DNA of 64,000 bases from an uncultured Paenibacillaceae bacterium (GCA_913056365.1 CAJXLT010000012.1:42779-106778); one strand, 5' to 3'. Shown: positions 24,934 to 36,353, counted from the first letter of the stretch. Translations and numbers: made by a program. The notes: generated by a model from the sequence alone, not told the origin.

Positions 24934-27900
24934 ATGAAAAAAATGGGCATTCCATCCAAACAGGGTCTCTATGATCCGCGATTTGAACATGATGCATGCG
25001 GAATTGGCTTCGTCGCCCATATCAAGGGCAAGCAATCGAATGACATTGTGCATCAGGCGCTGACAATTTTGACGAATTTGGACCATCGCGGGGGCCAAGG
25101 CAGCGAAACCAATTCCGGCGATGGTGCAGGCATTCTTCTACAAATTCCACACAAATTTTTGAAAAAGGAAGCGCTTAAAAAAAACATCACCCTTCCCGAA
25201 TCTGGTGATTACGGAGTCGGCATGGCGTTCTTCAGCCCTGAACCGGGGGAACGTCAGCAGGCGGAGGAAGTGCTGGAGAACATTATTAAGGAAGAAGGAC
25301 AAAAGCTGATTGGCTGGCGCACGGTGCCAGTAGACAATACGTTGCTTGGCGAAGCAGCGAGATCCACACAGCCGGTTATTCGTCAAGTGTTCATCGCCAG
25401 GGACAGTGGCGTAGAGGCAGGCATTGCCTTCGAACGCAAGCTGTATGTCATTCGCAAGCGGGCGGAGAATGCTATCCGCGGTGAAGAACCAATACCAGGC
25501 GGTGATTACTTCTACTTTGCCAGTCTTTCCTCGAAGACGATCGTATACAAGGGCATGCTGACGACCGACCAAATGGACACCTTCTTCCTCGATTTGCGTG
25601 ATCCGACGGTTGAATCAGCGCTGGCGCTTGTACATTCCCGCTTCAGCACGAATACGTTCCCGAGCTGGGAGCGTGCGCATCCGAATCGGTATATGATCCA
25701 CAATGGCGAGATTAATACGATGCGCGGTAATGTGAATTGGATGCGTGCCCGCGAAGCATTGTGTGACACAGAGCTGTACGGGGATGACTTCAAGAAGGTG
25801 CTGCCGGTGATCGATCAGGACGGAAGCGATTCCTCGATGTTCGACAATACGCTTGAATTCATGACGTTGTCCGGGCGTTCGCTTGCTCATTCACTCATGA
25901 TGATGATTCCCGAACCGTGGGCGAATCATGAATCAATGGGTCGCGAGAAGCGGGACTTCTATGAGTATCACAGCTGCTTGATGGAGCCGTGGGACGGCCC
26001 TGCGGCGATTGTAGCTACGGATGGCAGTCAGATTGCAGCCGTGTTGGACCGCAATGGTCTGCGGCCTTCCCGTTATTATGTGACGAAGGACGATCTGATC
26101 ATTATGGCTTCCGAGGTCGGTGTGCTGGAGGTGCCGCCGGAGGACGTCGTGCAGAAGCACCGCCTGCAGCCAGGCCGTATGCTGCTCGTCGATTTGGACG
26201 AAGGGCGTATCGTAACCGATGAAGAACTGAAGTCGACGATAGCTGCAGAGCAGCCTTATGGTGAATGGCTGGAGGAGCATCTCATCGATCTGGAAGCATT
26301 GCCTGATGCAGCAGACGCAGCACATGGCATTGACAGTGATACAGTGCTGCAGCGTCAACAGGCGTTTGGCTATACGTATGAGGAGCTTCGCAAGACGCTA
26401 GCGCCAATGGCGACACAGGCCGTCGACCCGATCGGCGCTATGGGTGTCGATTCGCCGTTGGCAGTGCTGTCAGAGCGCCCTCAGCTTCTGTACAACTATT
26501 TCAAACAGTTGTTCGCACAGGTGACCAATCCGCCAATCGATGCGATCCGGGAGGAAATTGTTACAGCTGCCGGAACGACGATAGGCTCTGAGGGGAATTT
26601 GATCCAACCTACGCCGGACAGCTGTCGTCATATACACCTGAAGTCACCGATTGTGACGAACGCGCAGTTGGCTAAGCTGCGTCATGTGAAGCGTGAGGGC
26701 TTCAGCGCAGCAACGTTGTCTATTGTGTATGAAGTGGCTGAGGGCGGGAACGGTTTGGAGCTCGCATTGAATCAGCTGTTTGCAGAGGCAGACAAGCAGA
26801 TCGCAGCGGGACACAATCTGATTATCTTGTCTGACCGCGGCGTCAGCCTCGAGCAAGCAGGCATTCCGGCGTTGCTTGCTGTATCCGGTCTGCATCATCA
26901 CTTGATTCGTCAAGGTACGCGAACAAAGGTCAGTCTTATCCTAGAGTCGGCAGAGCCGCGTGAGGTGCATCACTTCTGTCTGCTGATCGGCTATGGGGCA
27001 AGCGCGATCAATCCGTATCTTGCTTTGGAGTCACTTTCCCATATGATTGACAAGCATATGCTCGCATCGATCTCTTATGAGCAAGCGGAAGCCAATTACT
27101 TGAAAGCCGCTACCAAAGGCATTGTGAAGGTGCTGTCCAAGATGGGTATCTCTACGATCCAGAGTTATCGCGGCGCGCAAATCTTCGAGGCAATCGGTCT
27201 GCATCCCGAGATCGTCGATCGATACTTTACTTGGACACCGTCACGCATCGGCGGTGTGAAGCTGGATGTGATCGCAGAAGAGGTGCGCAGACGGCATCGC
27301 AAGGGCTTCACCGCACAAGAAGGCCGCGTCGTCACACTGGATACGGGCGGCGATCACCAATGGCGCAAGGACGGTGAGCTGCATCTGTACAACCCGCAGA
27401 CGATCCATACCTTGCAGCAAGCTTGTCGGACAGGAGACTATGAGCTGTTCAAGCAGTACTCCCGGATGATTAACGAGCAGGAGCAGGAATTCTACACGTT
27501 GCGCGGATTGCTGAAGTTCAAGAACGAACAGTCGGTACCGCTCGAAGAAGTAGAATCGGTAGAGTCGATCACCCGAAGATTCAAGACAGGCGCCATGTCC
27601 TACGGCTCAATATCCAAGGAAGCGCATGAATCACTGGCGATCGCCATGAACCGTCTCGGCGGCAAGAGCAACACGGGCGAAGGCGGGGAAGATCCGGCGA
27701 GGTTCACCCCGGACAAGAATGGCGACTTGCGCCGCAGTGCAATCAAGCAGGTAGCCTCGGGGCGCTTCGGCGTAACGAGCTACTACTTGTCGAATGCGGA
27801 TGAAATTCAGATCAAGATGGCGCAGGGCGCGAAGCCAGGTGAAGGCGGTCAGCTGCCAGGCAAGAAGGTGTACCCATGGATTGCGGAAGTACGCGGATCA

Positions 27901-29535
27901 ACACCGGGTGTCGGCCTGATCTCGCCGCCGCCGCATCACGATATATATTCCATTGAGGATTTGGCAGAGCTAATTCATGACTTGAAGAATGCGAATCCGC
28001 AAGCACGCATTAATGTGAAGCTGGTATCCGAAGTAGGTGTTGGAACGATTGCTGCAGGTGTGGCGAAAGGACGCGCTGATGTCGTGCTGATCAGCGGTTA
28101 TGACGGCGGTACAGGCGCATCACCGCGTACGAGCATTCGTCACGCTGGCCTGCCATGGGAGCTAGGCTTGGCAGAGACGCATCAGACGCTTGTGCTGAAC
28201 AAGCTGCGAGATCGGATCATCGTTGAGACGGACGGCAAGCTGATGAGTGGCCGCGATGTTGCGATCGCCGCGATGCTAGGTGCAGAGGAGTTCGGCTTCG
28301 CCACAGCCCCGCTCGTTGTGCTAGGTTGTGTCATGATGCGCGTCTGTCACATGGATACGTGCCCAGTAGGTGTTGCGACACAGAACCCTGAGCTGCGTAA
28401 GAAGTTCGGCGGTGATCCTGAGCATGTCGTTAATTTCATGCGCTTTATCGCACAGGAACTGCGTGAATGGATGGCGGAGCTTGGCTTCCGGACGATCGAC
28501 GAGATGATCGGGCGTACGGATAAGCTGGAGGCGCGGGAGGCCGTGAACCACTGGAAGGCGAAGGGCGTAGACTTGTCAGCATTGCTGTACCAGCCGGAGG
28601 TTGGCCCTGAGGTCGGCCGTTACCGTAAGTTCGAGCAGGATCACGGCTTGGACCGCTCACTGGACCGGCAGGAGCTGCTGCAGCTGTGCAAGCCGGCGTT
28701 GGAGCGCAAGGAAGCGGTGCATGCTGTACTGCCGATCCGCAATATTAATCGCGTAGTCGGTACGATCCTTGGTCACGAAGTGACGAAGCGGTATGGAGCA
28801 GACGGGCTGCCGGACAATACGATCAAGCTGCACTTCCGCGGCTCGGCCGGTCAGAGCTTCGGTGCCTTCGTCCCGAAGGGCATTACGCTATCGCTTGAGG
28901 GCGATGCGAATGACTACATGGGTAAGGGCTTATCGGGCGGACGCATCATCGTCTATCCGCATGAGAAGGCTGCATTCGTGCCGGAGGAGAATGTGATCGT
29001 AGGCAATGTTGCCTTCTATGGCGCCACTGGCGGAGAAGCATACATTCGCGGCATAGCAGGTGAGCGCTTCTGTGTACGGAACAGCGGTGTTCGTGCGGTT
29101 GTCGAAGGTGTAGGCGACCACGGATGCGAGTATATGACAGGCGGGCGTGTTGTCGTGCTTGGCGACACAGGGCGCAACTTTGCAGCAGGGATGTCGGGCG
29201 GTATCGCATATGTGCTGGACGCTAGAGGCGAGCTTTCCGGTCAGGTCAACAAGGATATGGTCCAACTGGAACAGCTGGACAACGATGTGGAGATGAATGA
29301 AGTCAAGAACATGATTCAACGTCATGTGAAGTATACGGGAAGTGAGCACGCACAGCGCATTCTTCACCGTTGGGAGGAGTTCGCGCCGAAATTTGTGAAG
29401 ATCATTCCTTCTGACTATAAGCGAATGCTGGAAGCAATCGAACGCGTGAAGCTTTCTGGATTAAGCGGCGAGGCGGCATTGATGGCTGCATTCGAAGCGA
29501 ATATGAGCGATGTAGCACGGGTCAGCGGAAATTAA
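24934..29535 (+). CDS. gltB: Glutamate synthase large subunit
   Basis: Makes two glutamates from glutamine and 2-oxoglutarate with GltD-supplied electrons. The 1533-residue precursor has a 21-residue propeptide before Cys22 ([14 protein letters not shown]), the N-terminal amidotransferase nucleophile. Domains in order: class II glutaminase (~22-430), central domain (~480-770), FMN-binding synthase (~830-1200, [30 protein letters not shown]) and C-terminal beta-helix (~1260-1450). The 3Fe-4S cysteines are in [18 protein letters not shown] 24934 follows GAAAGG. In Bacillus nomenclature this is gltA. It pairs with gltD 29 bases downstream. Confidence 0.97.
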   Translation: MKKMGIPSKQGLYDPRFEHDACGIGFVAHIKGKQSNDIVHQALTILTNLDHRGGQGSETNSGDGAGILLQIPHKFLKKEALKKNITLPESGDYGVGMAFFSPEPGERQQAEEVLENIIKEEGQKLIGWRTVPVDNTLLGEAARSTQPVIRQVFIARDSGVEAGIAFERKLYVIRKRAENAIRGEEPIPGGDYFYFASLSSKTIVYKGMLTTDQMDTFFLDLRDPTVESALALVHSRFSTNTFPSWERAHPNRYMIHNGEINTMRGNVNWMRAREALCDTELYGDDFKKVLPVIDQDGSDSSMFDNTLEFMTLSGRSLAHSLMMMIPEPWANHESMGREKRDFYEYHSCLMEPWDGPAAIVATDGSQIAAVLDRNGLRPSRYYVTKDDLIIMASEVGVLEVPPEDVVQKHRLQPGRMLLVDLDEGRIVTDEELKSTIAAEQPYGEWLEEHLIDLEALPDAADAAHGIDSDTVLQRQQAFGYTYEELRKTLAPMATQAVDPIGAMGVDSPLAVLSERPQLLYNYFKQLFAQVTNPPIDAIREEIVTAAGTTIGSEGNLIQPTPDSCRHIHLKSPIVTNAQLAKLRHVKREGFSAATLSIVYEVAEGGNGLELALNQLFAEADKQIAAGHNLIILSDRGVSLEQAGIPALLAVSGLHHHLIRQGTRTKVSLILESAEPREVHHFCLLIGYGASAINPYLALESLSHMIDKHMLASISYEQAEANYLKAATKGIVKVLSKMGISTIQSYRGAQIFEAIGLHPEIVDRYFTWTPSRIGGVKLDVIAEEVRRRHRKGFTAQEGRVVTLDTGGDHQWRKDGELHLYNPQTIHTLQQACRTGDYELFKQYSRMINEQEQEFYTLRGLLKFKNEQSVPLEEVESVESITRRFKTGAMSYGSISKEAHESLAIAMNRLGGKSNTGEGGEDPARFTPDKNGDLRRSAIKQVASGRFGVTSYYLSNADEIQIKMAQGAKPGEGGQLPGKKVYPWIAEVRGSTPGVGLISPPPHHDIYSIEDLAELIHDLKNANPQARINVKLVSEVGVGTIAAGVAKGRADVVLISGYDGGTGASPRTSIRHAGLPWELGLAETHQTLVLNKLRDRIIVETDGKLMSGRDVAIAAMLGAEEFGFATAPLVVLGCVMMRVCHMDTCPVGVATQNPELRKKFGGDPEHVVNFMRFIAQELREWMAELGFRTIDEMIGRTDKLEAREAVNHWKAKGVDLSALLYQPEVGPEVGRYRKFEQDHGLDRSLDRQELLQLCKPALERKEAVHAVLPIRNINRVVGTILGHEVTKRYGADGLPDNTIKLHFRGSAGQSFGAFVPKGITLSLEGDANDYMGKGLSGGRIIVYPHEKAAFVPEENVIVGNVAFYGATGGEAYIRGIAGERFCVRNSGVRAVVEGVGDHGCEYMTGGRVVVLGDTGRNFAAGMSGGIAYVLDARGELSGQVNKDMVQLEQLDNDVEMNEVKNMIQRHVKYTGSEHAQRILHRWEEFAPKFVKIIPSDYKRMLEAIERVKLSGLSGEAALMAAFEANMSDVARVSGN

Positions 29536-29564
29536 CCGCGAACTAACTGGAGGAGGAGAGCACT

Positions 29565-31055
29565 ATGGGGAAACCTACCGGATTTATGGAATATAAGCGA
29601 GCCCTTCCCGCCGATCGCGATCCGCTGGAGCGCATCAAGGATTGGGAGGAGTTCCATCTTCACTTCGAAGAGGAACAGCTGCAGATCCAAGGAGCCCGCT
29701 GCATGGATTGCGGCATCCCTTACTGCCATACAGGTACGATGTTGGCAGGCATGGCATCAGGCTGTCCGATTAACAATCTGATTCCGGAATTCAACGACTT
29801 GGTGTATCGTGGGGAGTGGCGCGAGGCGCTAGACCGTCTGCTGAAGACGAATAACTTCCCGGAGTTCACGGGTCGTGTCTGTCCGGCGCCGTGTGAGGGG
29901 TCTTGTACGGTTGGCTTGGTCGAGACGCCTGTCACGATTAAGAATATTGAGCAGTCGATTATTGACAAAGGCTTCGAAATGGGATGGATCAAGCCGACAC
30001 CACCGAAGGTGCGCACTGGCAAATCAGTCGCAGTCGTCGGCTCTGGTCCGTCCGGATTGGCAGCAGCAGACCAGTTGAACAAAGCGGGACATTCCGTGAC
30101 TGTCTACGAACGAGCGGATCGCGCAGGCGGGCTGCTCATGTACGGCATTCCGAATATGAAGCTCGACAAGCAGAAGGTCGTGCAGCGCCGTATAGACTTG
30201 ATGACGGAGGAAGGCGTCAAGTTTGTAACGGGTACGGAAGTTGGCAAGGACATATCGGCGAGCCAGCTGCAGCAAGACTTCGATGCTGTCGTACTGTGCG
30301 GCGGTGCGACGAAGCCGCGCGATCTGCCGATTGAAGGCCGTGAGCTGAAGGGGATTCACTTCGCAATGGACTTCCTGCGAGCGAATACGAAGAGCCTGCT
30401 CGATTCGGGTCATGGAGATGATCAGTATATCAACGCGGCAGGCAAGGACGTCATTGTGATCGGCGGCGGCGATACGGGAACCGATTGTGTAGGCACCTCG
30501 CTACGCCACGAGTGCAACAGCGTCACGCAGTTGGAGATTATGCCGAAGAGTCCAGAGGAACGGACGGCGAGCAACCCGTGGCCGCAGTTCCCGCGTATAT
30601 ACAAGCTGGACTATGGGCAAGAGGAAGCGAAGGCCGTCTACGGACAAGATCCGCGTGCGTATTGCATCCAGACGAAGAAGTTCGTTGGTGACGAGAACGG
30701 CAACGTGAAGGAACTGCACACCGTGGAGATTGAATGGAAGAAGGACGATCAAGGCCGCTTCTCTCCAGTCGAGATTCCAGGGACAGAGAAGGTGTGGCCG
30801 GCGCATCTTGTGCTGCTCGCAATGGGCTTCCTGGGTCCGGAAGATACAGTAGTCGAGCAACTGCGTCTGGAACGCGATCCGCGTTCGAATGTCCAGGCGG
30901 AACCGGGCAAGTATGCGACAAGTGTGCCGGGCATTTTCGCTGCAGGCGACATGAGGCGCGGTCAAAGCTTGGTCGTATGGGCGATCCACGAGGGCCGCGG
31001 TGCAGCACGGGCGGTGGATGAATTTTTAATGGGAAGCACGAATCTGCCTGACTAA
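29565..31055 (+). CDS. gltD: Glutamate synthase small subunit (NADPH)
   Basis: The 496-residue beta subunit feeds electrons from NADPH through FAD to the large subunit. Two N-terminal Fe-S cysteine clusters are visible ([14 protein letters not shown] with GCPINN, and [12 protein letters not shown]). The FAD Rossmann motif is [17 protein letters not shown] and the NADPH motif is [15 protein letters not shown]; a C-terminal [19 protein letters not shown] closes the FAD site. GGAGGAG precedes the start. It is in operon with gltB and followed by a terminator. Called gltB in Bacillus subtilis. Confidence 0.97.
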   Translation: MGKPTGFMEYKRALPADRDPLERIKDWEEFHLHFEEEQLQIQGARCMDCGIPYCHTGTMLAGMASGCPINNLIPEFNDLVYRGEWREALDRLLKTNNFPEFTGRVCPAPCEGSCTVGLVETPVTIKNIEQSIIDKGFEMGWIKPTPPKVRTGKSVAVVGSGPSGLAAADQLNKAGHSVTVYERADRAGGLLMYGIPNMKLDKQKVVQRRIDLMTEEGVKFVTGTEVGKDISASQLQQDFDAVVLCGGATKPRDLPIEGRELKGIHFAMDFLRANTKSLLDSGHGDDQYINAAGKDVIVIGGGDTGTDCVGTSLRHECNSVTQLEIMPKSPEERTASNPWPQFPRIYKLDYGQEEAKAVYGQDPRAYCIQTKKFVGDENGNVKELHTVEIEWKKDDQGRFSPVEIPGTEKVWPAHLVLLAMGFLGPEDTVVEQLRLERDPRSNVQAEPGKYATSVPGIFAAGDMRRGQSLVVWAIHEGRGAARAVDEFLMGSTNLPD

Positions 31056-31066
31056 TCTGAATGGCG

Positions 31067-31109
31067 AACGGGCTGTCTTCAAGTCAACGTGACTTGGGGG
31101 CAGCCTGTT
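31067..31109 (+). terminator. Hairpin terminator after gltD
   Basis: A 20-bp imperfect stem with CAAGTCA/TGACTTG next to a three-base loop begins 12 bases after the gltD stop. The tail TGTTGTTAT is only moderately T-rich. Confidence 0.65.
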
Positions 31110-31334
31110 GTTATGTAAGATAGCAATGGGGAGGATTTCGAGAAAGCTATTAAATCAATGGGAAAACCTACGGGGATAGCGTGCAAGGGAGCGTATAGGC
31201 GGGAATAGGTCAAAACAGAGTAAAATGAGGGAATTCGATGGAATTCACGATTTGAACATTGGCTGATTTGGGGATATACTTGCAGTTCGATAGGTGAAAA
31301 ATCAGGAACAGCAGCAGGATGGGAGGAAACAAAA

Positions 31335-33092
31335 ATGGGCACATTCCGACGACTTAAGCAATTTTACTGGCCCTATAAGAAATACTTTGTAATGTCCGTG
31401 ATTAGTTTGGTTCTTGTAACCGCTTTAACTGTAATTTATCCGCTTATCTTGGAGTTTACTGTTGATGAACTGCTAATAGGGGAACGTCATGACTTGCTAG
31501 GTGCGACAGTTGCTTTTCTAGTTGTGGTCATGGTGTTGAAGGGATTATTTCAATACTTACAGCAATATTTGGGGGAATTATTCGGCATTCATTCGGTGTA
31601 TGAAATTCGCAATGAGCTGTACCGCAAGCTGCAGGTGCTTCCGTTCCGATTTTATGACAATGCGCGTACAGGGGATTTGATGTCTCGCTTGGCACAGGAC
31701 GTGGAAGTATTCCGCTTCTTCTTATCCATGGGAGCGGCACAGCTGCTGAACTTCGTCTTGCTAACAACGTTCGGTTTCGCCGTTATGCTCTATTTGAACG
31801 TTCCGTTGGCGCTCATGACATTGGCATTTATGCCGTTTTTGGCTATAGTCGTATACCGCTTTGACAGGCGTGTCCATCCCGCCTTTCTCGAAATTCGTCG
31901 TTCGCTTGCGCGATTAACGACGAAGGTGCAGGAGAACGTGAGCGGTATGAATACGGTCAAGGCGCTGAGCAAGGAAGATTATGAGATTGGCCGATTCGTT
32001 GATTTGAATGCGAATTATCGGGACAACCACATCACAACGGCGTCGATCTGGGCGCGCTTCTTCCCGGCAATGGAATTCATCGGGAATGTCTGTGTGGTCG
32101 TACTGTTGGCATACGGCGGTTGGCTGGTTGTGAATGGTCAGATGGATCCCGGTGAACTACTTGCTTTCTTTAGCTTGATCTGGTATATCGTCATGCCGCT
32201 GATGCATATCGGCTTCGTGCTGAATACATTCTCCCAATCGAAGGCTGCCGGCGAACGGTTGCTAGAGATTATGGATGAGCGCGAGGATATTCGTAATGTG
32301 GAGAACGCAGTTCGCCAGCCGCGGCTGTCCGGTCATGTTCAATTCGAGGATGTGACACACCGCTATCCGGGTGAAGATCAGTACGCCTTGCAGGATGTAA
32401 GCTTCGATGCCAAGCCGGGATCGACGATCGGCATTATGGGGGCTACTGGCGCAGGCAAAACAAGCATTACACAGCTTATCGCCCGTTTCTACGAGCCGAA
32501 GCAAGGGCGTGTACTCGTGGACGGCAAGCCTGTGTCGGCCTATGATCTGAATACACTGCGTTCGAACATTGGCTTCGTGCTGCAGGAGCCGTTCCTCTTC
32601 TCAGCATCGATCAAGTCGAATATTTCGTATGGCCGCCCTGGTGCAACGATGGACGAGATTATCGATGCAGCGAAGCGTGCAGATGCGCATGAATTTATAC
32701 AAGAGCTGCCGGATGGCTACGACACGGTACTCGGTGAGCGCGGCGGCGGTTTGTCCGGCGGGCAGAAGCAGCGGGTGTCTATTGCCAGGGCATTATGTGT
32801 CAATCCGAGCATTCTTATTCTTGATGATGCGACGAGCGCTGTAGATATGGAAACAGAGGTCAAAATTCAAGCCGCCATGCGCGAGGTGATGGAAGGAAGA
32901 ACGACATTCATTATTGCCCATCGTATATCCTCTGTGAAGCATGCGGATGAAATTCTCGTATTGGATCAAGGCAAGGTGATAGAGCGCGGCACACATGAGG
33001 AACTGGTCGCTCTTGAGCAAGGCGCGTACCGGCGCATCTATGATATTCAGTTCCAAGATCATGAACTGGTCATGCAAGGCAAAGCTGTATAA
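31335..33092 (+). CDS. ABC exporter half-transporter, degenerate-site subunit (BmrC-like)
   Basis: A 585-residue type IV ABC exporter: six-helix transmembrane domain (~15-315) and nucleotide-binding domain (~335-575). Walker A GATGAGKTS and signature LSGGQKQR are normal. The residue after Walker B is Asp, not Glu (LILDDATSAVD), so this subunit lacks the catalytic base. That is the hallmark of the non-catalytic half of heterodimeric exporters such as BmrCD or TM287/288. Start has GGGAGG. The partner gene follows after 61 bases. Likely multidrug or lipid/peptide export. Confidence 0.92.
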   Translation: MGTFRRLKQFYWPYKKYFVMSVISLVLVTALTVIYPLILEFTVDELLIGERHDLLGATVAFLVVVMVLKGLFQYLQQYLGELFGIHSVYEIRNELYRKLQVLPFRFYDNARTGDLMSRLAQDVEVFRFFLSMGAAQLLNFVLLTTFGFAVMLYLNVPLALMTLAFMPFLAIVVYRFDRRVHPAFLEIRRSLARLTTKVQENVSGMNTVKALSKEDYEIGRFVDLNANYRDNHITTASIWARFFPAMEFIGNVCVVVLLAYGGWLVVNGQMDPGELLAFFSLIWYIVMPLMHIGFVLNTFSQSKAAGERLLEIMDEREDIRNVENAVRQPRLSGHVQFEDVTHRYPGEDQYALQDVSFDAKPGSTIGIMGATGAGKTSITQLIARFYEPKQGRVLVDGKPVSAYDLNTLRSNIGFVLQEPFLFSASIKSNISYGRPGATMDEIIDAAKRADAHEFIQELPDGYDTVLGERGGGLSGGQKQRVSIARALCVNPSILILDDATSAVDMETEVKIQAAMREVMEGRTTFIIAHRISSVKHADEILVLDQGKVIERGTHEELVALEQGAYRRIYDIQFQDHELVMQGKAV

Positions 33093-33153
33093 CCAACCTA
33101 CCGACCTGTAAACGAGTACACATATATTTAGGTGAATAAAGGATGTGCATGCT

Positions 33154-35001
33154 ATGAGCACCAAACAAGCACACGAAGTATATCATGAAGGGTTTAATCC
33201 GAAGAAGGAACGGTTTAATTATTCCAATGACAGTGCGATGGAGAAGCCGTTTAACTGGAGTCAGTTAGCCCGACTGTTCCATTATATGAAGCCGTATTCG
33301 CTTACCTTGCTGCCGATGGCTATCTTCGCTATGCTGGTGGCGACAGGTGTTCGACTAGCGGTTCCTTTGATCATCGCGCATGTGATGCACAATGTAGCAT
33401 TGGAAGGGAACGTGAGCTTCCTCTGGAAGCTGGTCACGGCAATCGCGCTGTTGTATATTTTGCAATGGTTCGGGAACAAATACCGGATTGCGTGGATGAA
33501 TGAGCTTGGCCAGAAGGTCATCTTCGACCTGCGGCATCACTTGTTCTCGCATATACAGCGCTTGTCCCATCGTTTCTTCGGCGAGCGCTCGGCTGGATCG
33601 ATTCTCGTTCGGATTACGAATGACATCAACTCCCTTCAGGAGCTGTTTACGAACGGGATCATCAACTTGCTGACGGATATTGTCATGCTGCTCGGGATTG
33701 TCGGTATTCTGCTCTACTTGAGCCCGACTTTGACGGTAGCTGTTATGGTTATCGTGCCGATTATGTTCTTCTTCTCGGTGAAGCTGCGTCGGGCTATCCG
33801 ACGTGCCTTCCAGCAGGTTCGCTTGAAGCAATCTAGGCTGAACTCACACTTGAATGAGAGCATTCAAGGGATTCGCGTGACGCAATCCTATACGCAGGAG
33901 AAGGAGAATATGGGCTTCTTCGAGCGGATGAACCGTGATAACTTCGAAGGATGGCGCGTTGCGGTCAATCGAGCAGCCATATTCCGTCCAGTCGTCGAAG
34001 TAACCGGAGCAATCGGAACAGCGATCCTCATTCTATTTGGCGTATTTCTGTACAATCAGAATGCGATCGAGATGTATGTATTCATCGCCTTCGTGTTATA
34101 CTTGCCACAGTTCTGGGAACCGATTCAGCGAATCGGCCAAATGTACAATCAATTGTTGATGGCGATGGCTTCGTCGGAGCGTATCTTCGAATTTCTGGAT
34201 GAGCGGTCGAACGTGGTGGAGAAGGAAGATGCTATTGCATTGGGACAGATCAAAGGCCACGTGCAATTTGACAATGTGCAATTCTCCTATGATGCGAAGC
34301 GGATTGCCCTGCACCAGATTAACTTGGAAGTACAAGCGGGACAGACGATTGCGCTAGTCGGTCATACTGGATCGGGTAAGTCGTCTATCGTCAATCTGCT
34401 GTGCCGCTTCTATGATCCGACGCAGGGGCGCATTCTGATTGATGGTCATGATCTGCGAGATTTGACGCTGGACAGCTTGCGCAAGCAGGTTAGTATCGTG
34501 CTGCAGGATACCTTCATATTCTCAGGAACGATTATGGATAATATTCGCTTCGGGCGTCCGGATGCATCGGATGAGGAAGTGATAGAAGCTGCCAAAGCAG
34601 TCGGCGCGGACAAATTCATCGAGCGACTGACTGACAAATATGAGACCGAGGTAGAAGAACGCGGCAACATATTGTCAATGGGTGAGAAGCAACTGCTGTC
34701 CTTCGCCCGTACGCTGCTCGCTGATCCGCGTATTCTCATACTCGATGAAGCGACCGCCAGCATCGATACAGAGACGGAGATCATCATTCAGCAAGCATTG
34801 AAGCGGCTGCTGAATGGCCGGACCGCAATTATGATTGCACACCGGTTGTCCACCATCCGAGACTCCGATCAGATTCTAGTCCTCGATCACGGCAACATTA
34901 TCGAGAAGGGCAACCATCAGGAGCTGATGGCGCTGGGCGGCGAATACTTCCAGCTGGTCAAGGCGCAGTTCAACATTTTGGAGGAAGAGCAGGGAGCTTG
35001 A
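33154..35001 (+). CDS. ABC exporter half-transporter, catalytic subunit (BmrD-like)
   Basis: The 615-residue partner has an N-terminal cytosolic extension of ~40 residues, a six-helix membrane domain and an NBD. Walker A is GHTGSGKSS and Walker B with catalytic Glu is LILDEATASID. Its signature loop is altered (ILSMGEKQ instead of LSGGQ). Together with the Walker B Asp of the first subunit, the altered parts assemble into one degenerate ATP site while the other stays competent. ATG 33154 is preferred (AAAGGA upstream). A terminator follows. Confidence 0.92.
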   Translation: MSTKQAHEVYHEGFNPKKERFNYSNDSAMEKPFNWSQLARLFHYMKPYSLTLLPMAIFAMLVATGVRLAVPLIIAHVMHNVALEGNVSFLWKLVTAIALLYILQWFGNKYRIAWMNELGQKVIFDLRHHLFSHIQRLSHRFFGERSAGSILVRITNDINSLQELFTNGIINLLTDIVMLLGIVGILLYLSPTLTVAVMVIVPIMFFFSVKLRRAIRRAFQQVRLKQSRLNSHLNESIQGIRVTQSYTQEKENMGFFERMNRDNFEGWRVAVNRAAIFRPVVEVTGAIGTAILILFGVFLYNQNAIEMYVFIAFVLYLPQFWEPIQRIGQMYNQLLMAMASSERIFEFLDERSNVVEKEDAIALGQIKGHVQFDNVQFSYDAKRIALHQINLEVQAGQTIALVGHTGSGKSSIVNLLCRFYDPTQGRILIDGHDLRDLTLDSLRKQVSIVLQDTFIFSGTIMDNIRFGRPDASDEEVIEAAKAVGADKFIERLTDKYETEVEERGNILSMGEKQLLSFARTLLADPRILILDEATASIDTETEIIIQQALKRLLNGRTAIMIAHRLSTIRDSDQILVLDHGNIIEKGNHQELMALGGEYFQLVKAQFNILEEEQGA

Positions 35002-35036
35002 CCGTTCGAGGTGTGAGCGTCTAATCGTGTGAAAGC

Positions 35037-35072
35037 AAGCATCGAGACCTTTTGGCTCTCGGTGCTTTTTTT
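35037..35072 (+). terminator. Rho-independent terminator of the ABC exporter operon
   Basis: AAGCATCGAGA (35037-35047) pairs with TCTCGGTGCTT (35057-35067) and runs into seven T. Strong intrinsic terminator 35 bases after the stop. Confidence 0.88.
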
Positions 35073-35137
35073 CATGCGCTGAAAGTGGAACGTATCTGAC
35101 TTGGGGATCGCAGGCATTCACTTGCATGGCACGCATG

Positions 35138-35310
35138 TAAGCTCGCATGCCGGAAATACATGCAATTGTGCAGGCTTGGGGCGCGCAAGAAGGGCGATTT
35201 TCCGAAATACCTGCGAATGTGCATCTTTGCATGCGGAAATTCGGTCATTCCGGCGCTCGGTGCTTCAAAAGATGCATATTCGCAGGTAATTGTCACATCG
35301 AGATAGGTTA
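35138..35310. repeat. Structured intergenic repeat, copy B
   Basis: Homologous to 12219-12390. The arms CTGCGAATGTGCATCTTT (35212-35229) and AAAGATGCATATTCGCAG (35268-35285) are inverse complements except for one G-T pair. Differences from copy A mostly keep the pairing (C to T against G). It is non-coding and lies in the ~870-bp gap between the exporter and dps. Confidence 0.68.
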
Positions 35311-35320
35311 AAGCAGAAAA

Positions 35321-35440
35321 AGATGCAGAATGGCAGGCAATCGCAACTTCGGGCACTTCGAGGTAGTTTTTTGTGGGAAAAGATGCAGAAACGCAGGCAA
35401 TCACAACTTCGGACACTTCGAGGTAGTTTTTGGGGACAGT
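35321..35440. repeat. Two 60-bp tandem repeats
   Basis: Two units with exact 60-bp spacing begin AGATGCAGAA at 35321 and 35381 and share GCAGGCAATC-x-CAACTTCGG and CACTTCGAGGTAGTTTTT. The start of each unit resembles the second arm of the adjacent structured repeat, so they look like partial duplications of it. The following 35441-35807 holds no gene or clear site that I can support. Confidence 0.7.
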
Positions 35441-35807
35441 TTGTTATGATGGAATTGACTCGGATCACAGGGATACACTTGCGTGGCGAATATGCTGCCG
35501 TGCATATAAGAGCGGGAGACGACTCCTATGGAAACTGCGTGATATCGATCGCGTGAGGACTTGTCATTTGCGTGAATATTGTGAAGGTGATTGAAATTGT
35601 TGCTGAGTGGGTAAATAAAGGACAAGGATGAAAATGGCGGGATGACAAAGGAGTGAGTGAAAACGGGGTAAAGGTAAATAAGTGCAGCCTCTTTGACACA
35701 AACTATATGAAGTCTGAGAAACATGCAGGAGTCATGGGTAAGACTCGGTCCCGGCCAGAATTAGCTAACAGAGGTTGAAGAGAAAGTGAACAAGGAGGCT
35801 AAAAGGG

Positions 35808-35836
35808 TTGAAAGTAAAAAGCATTTAATATATAAT
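35808..35836 (+). promoter_or_regulatory. SigA-type promoter of dps
   Basis: TTGAAA (35808-35813) and a perfect TATAAT (35831-35836) are 17 bases apart, with the expected start of transcription at about 35843. Confidence 0.75.
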
Positions 35837-35846
35837 AAATATTAAA

Positions 35847-35861
35847 TTAGAATTATTATAA
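35847..35861 (+). promoter_or_regulatory. PerR box before dps
   Basis: TTAGAATTATTATAA differs from the Per box consensus TTATAATNATTATAA at a single position. It lies just downstream of the predicted transcription start and before the ribosome binding site, a position suited to repression. Dps/MrgA genes are classic PerR targets in Bacillales. Confidence 0.75.
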
Positions 35862-35879
35862 ATAAGGAGATGAAAGCAT

Positions 35880-36353
35880 ATGAAAACAGAAATGCTCACG
35901 CAAACGAATACACAGGTGGCTAACCTTACAGAAGTACTGAATAAGCAGGTCGCGAACTGGACGGTTTTATTTACGAAGCTCCATAATTATCATTGGTATG
36001 TCAAAGGCTCTGACTTCTTCACGCTGCATGCGAAGTTTGAAGAGCTGTACAACGAGGGAGCCGGATATCTGGATGAGCTTGCAGAACGTATCCTTACATT
36101 AGGAGGAAGTCCGGTAGCAACGCTGAAGGGTGCGCTTGATATGTCGTCAATTCAAGAAGCGAGTGGACAAGAATCTGCTGCTCAGATGGTCGAAGCGGTC
36201 TTTGCCGATTTCGGTACGTTGATTAGCGAGATGAATGACGGTATTACGATTGCCGAAGACAATCATGATGATGCGACAGCGGACATGCTGCTCGGTATCC
36301 GCCAGAGCTTGGAGAAGCACAACTGGATGTTCCGTGCTTATCTGGGCAAATAA
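35880..36353 (+). CDS. dps: Dps/MrgA-family ferritin-like DNA-protection protein
   Basis: A 157-residue Dps subunit. The ferroxidase-site pattern is intact: LHNYHWYVKG, FFTLHAKFEELYNE and YLDELAERIL supply the His, Asp and Glu ligands that form at the dimer interface. The twelve-subunit shell oxidises iron with peroxide and protects DNA. AAGGAG stands ten bases before the ATG. The PerR box and SigA promoter upstream point to induction by peroxide and iron limitation. It is a single-gene transcript with a hairpin behind it. Confidence 0.95.
   Translation: MKTEMLTQTNTQVANLTEVLNKQVANWTVLFTKLHNYHWYVKGSDFFTLHAKFEELYNEGAGYLDELAERILTLGGSPVATLKGALDMSSIQEASGQESAAQMVEAVFADFGTLISEMNDGITIAEDNHDDATADMLLGIRQSLEKHNWMFRAYLGK

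Noticed and set aside
35441..35807. Possible small gene or promoter (TTGACA at 35693) before dps
   Set aside because: No -10 at the proper distance and no frame with a ribosome binding site longer than a few codons.
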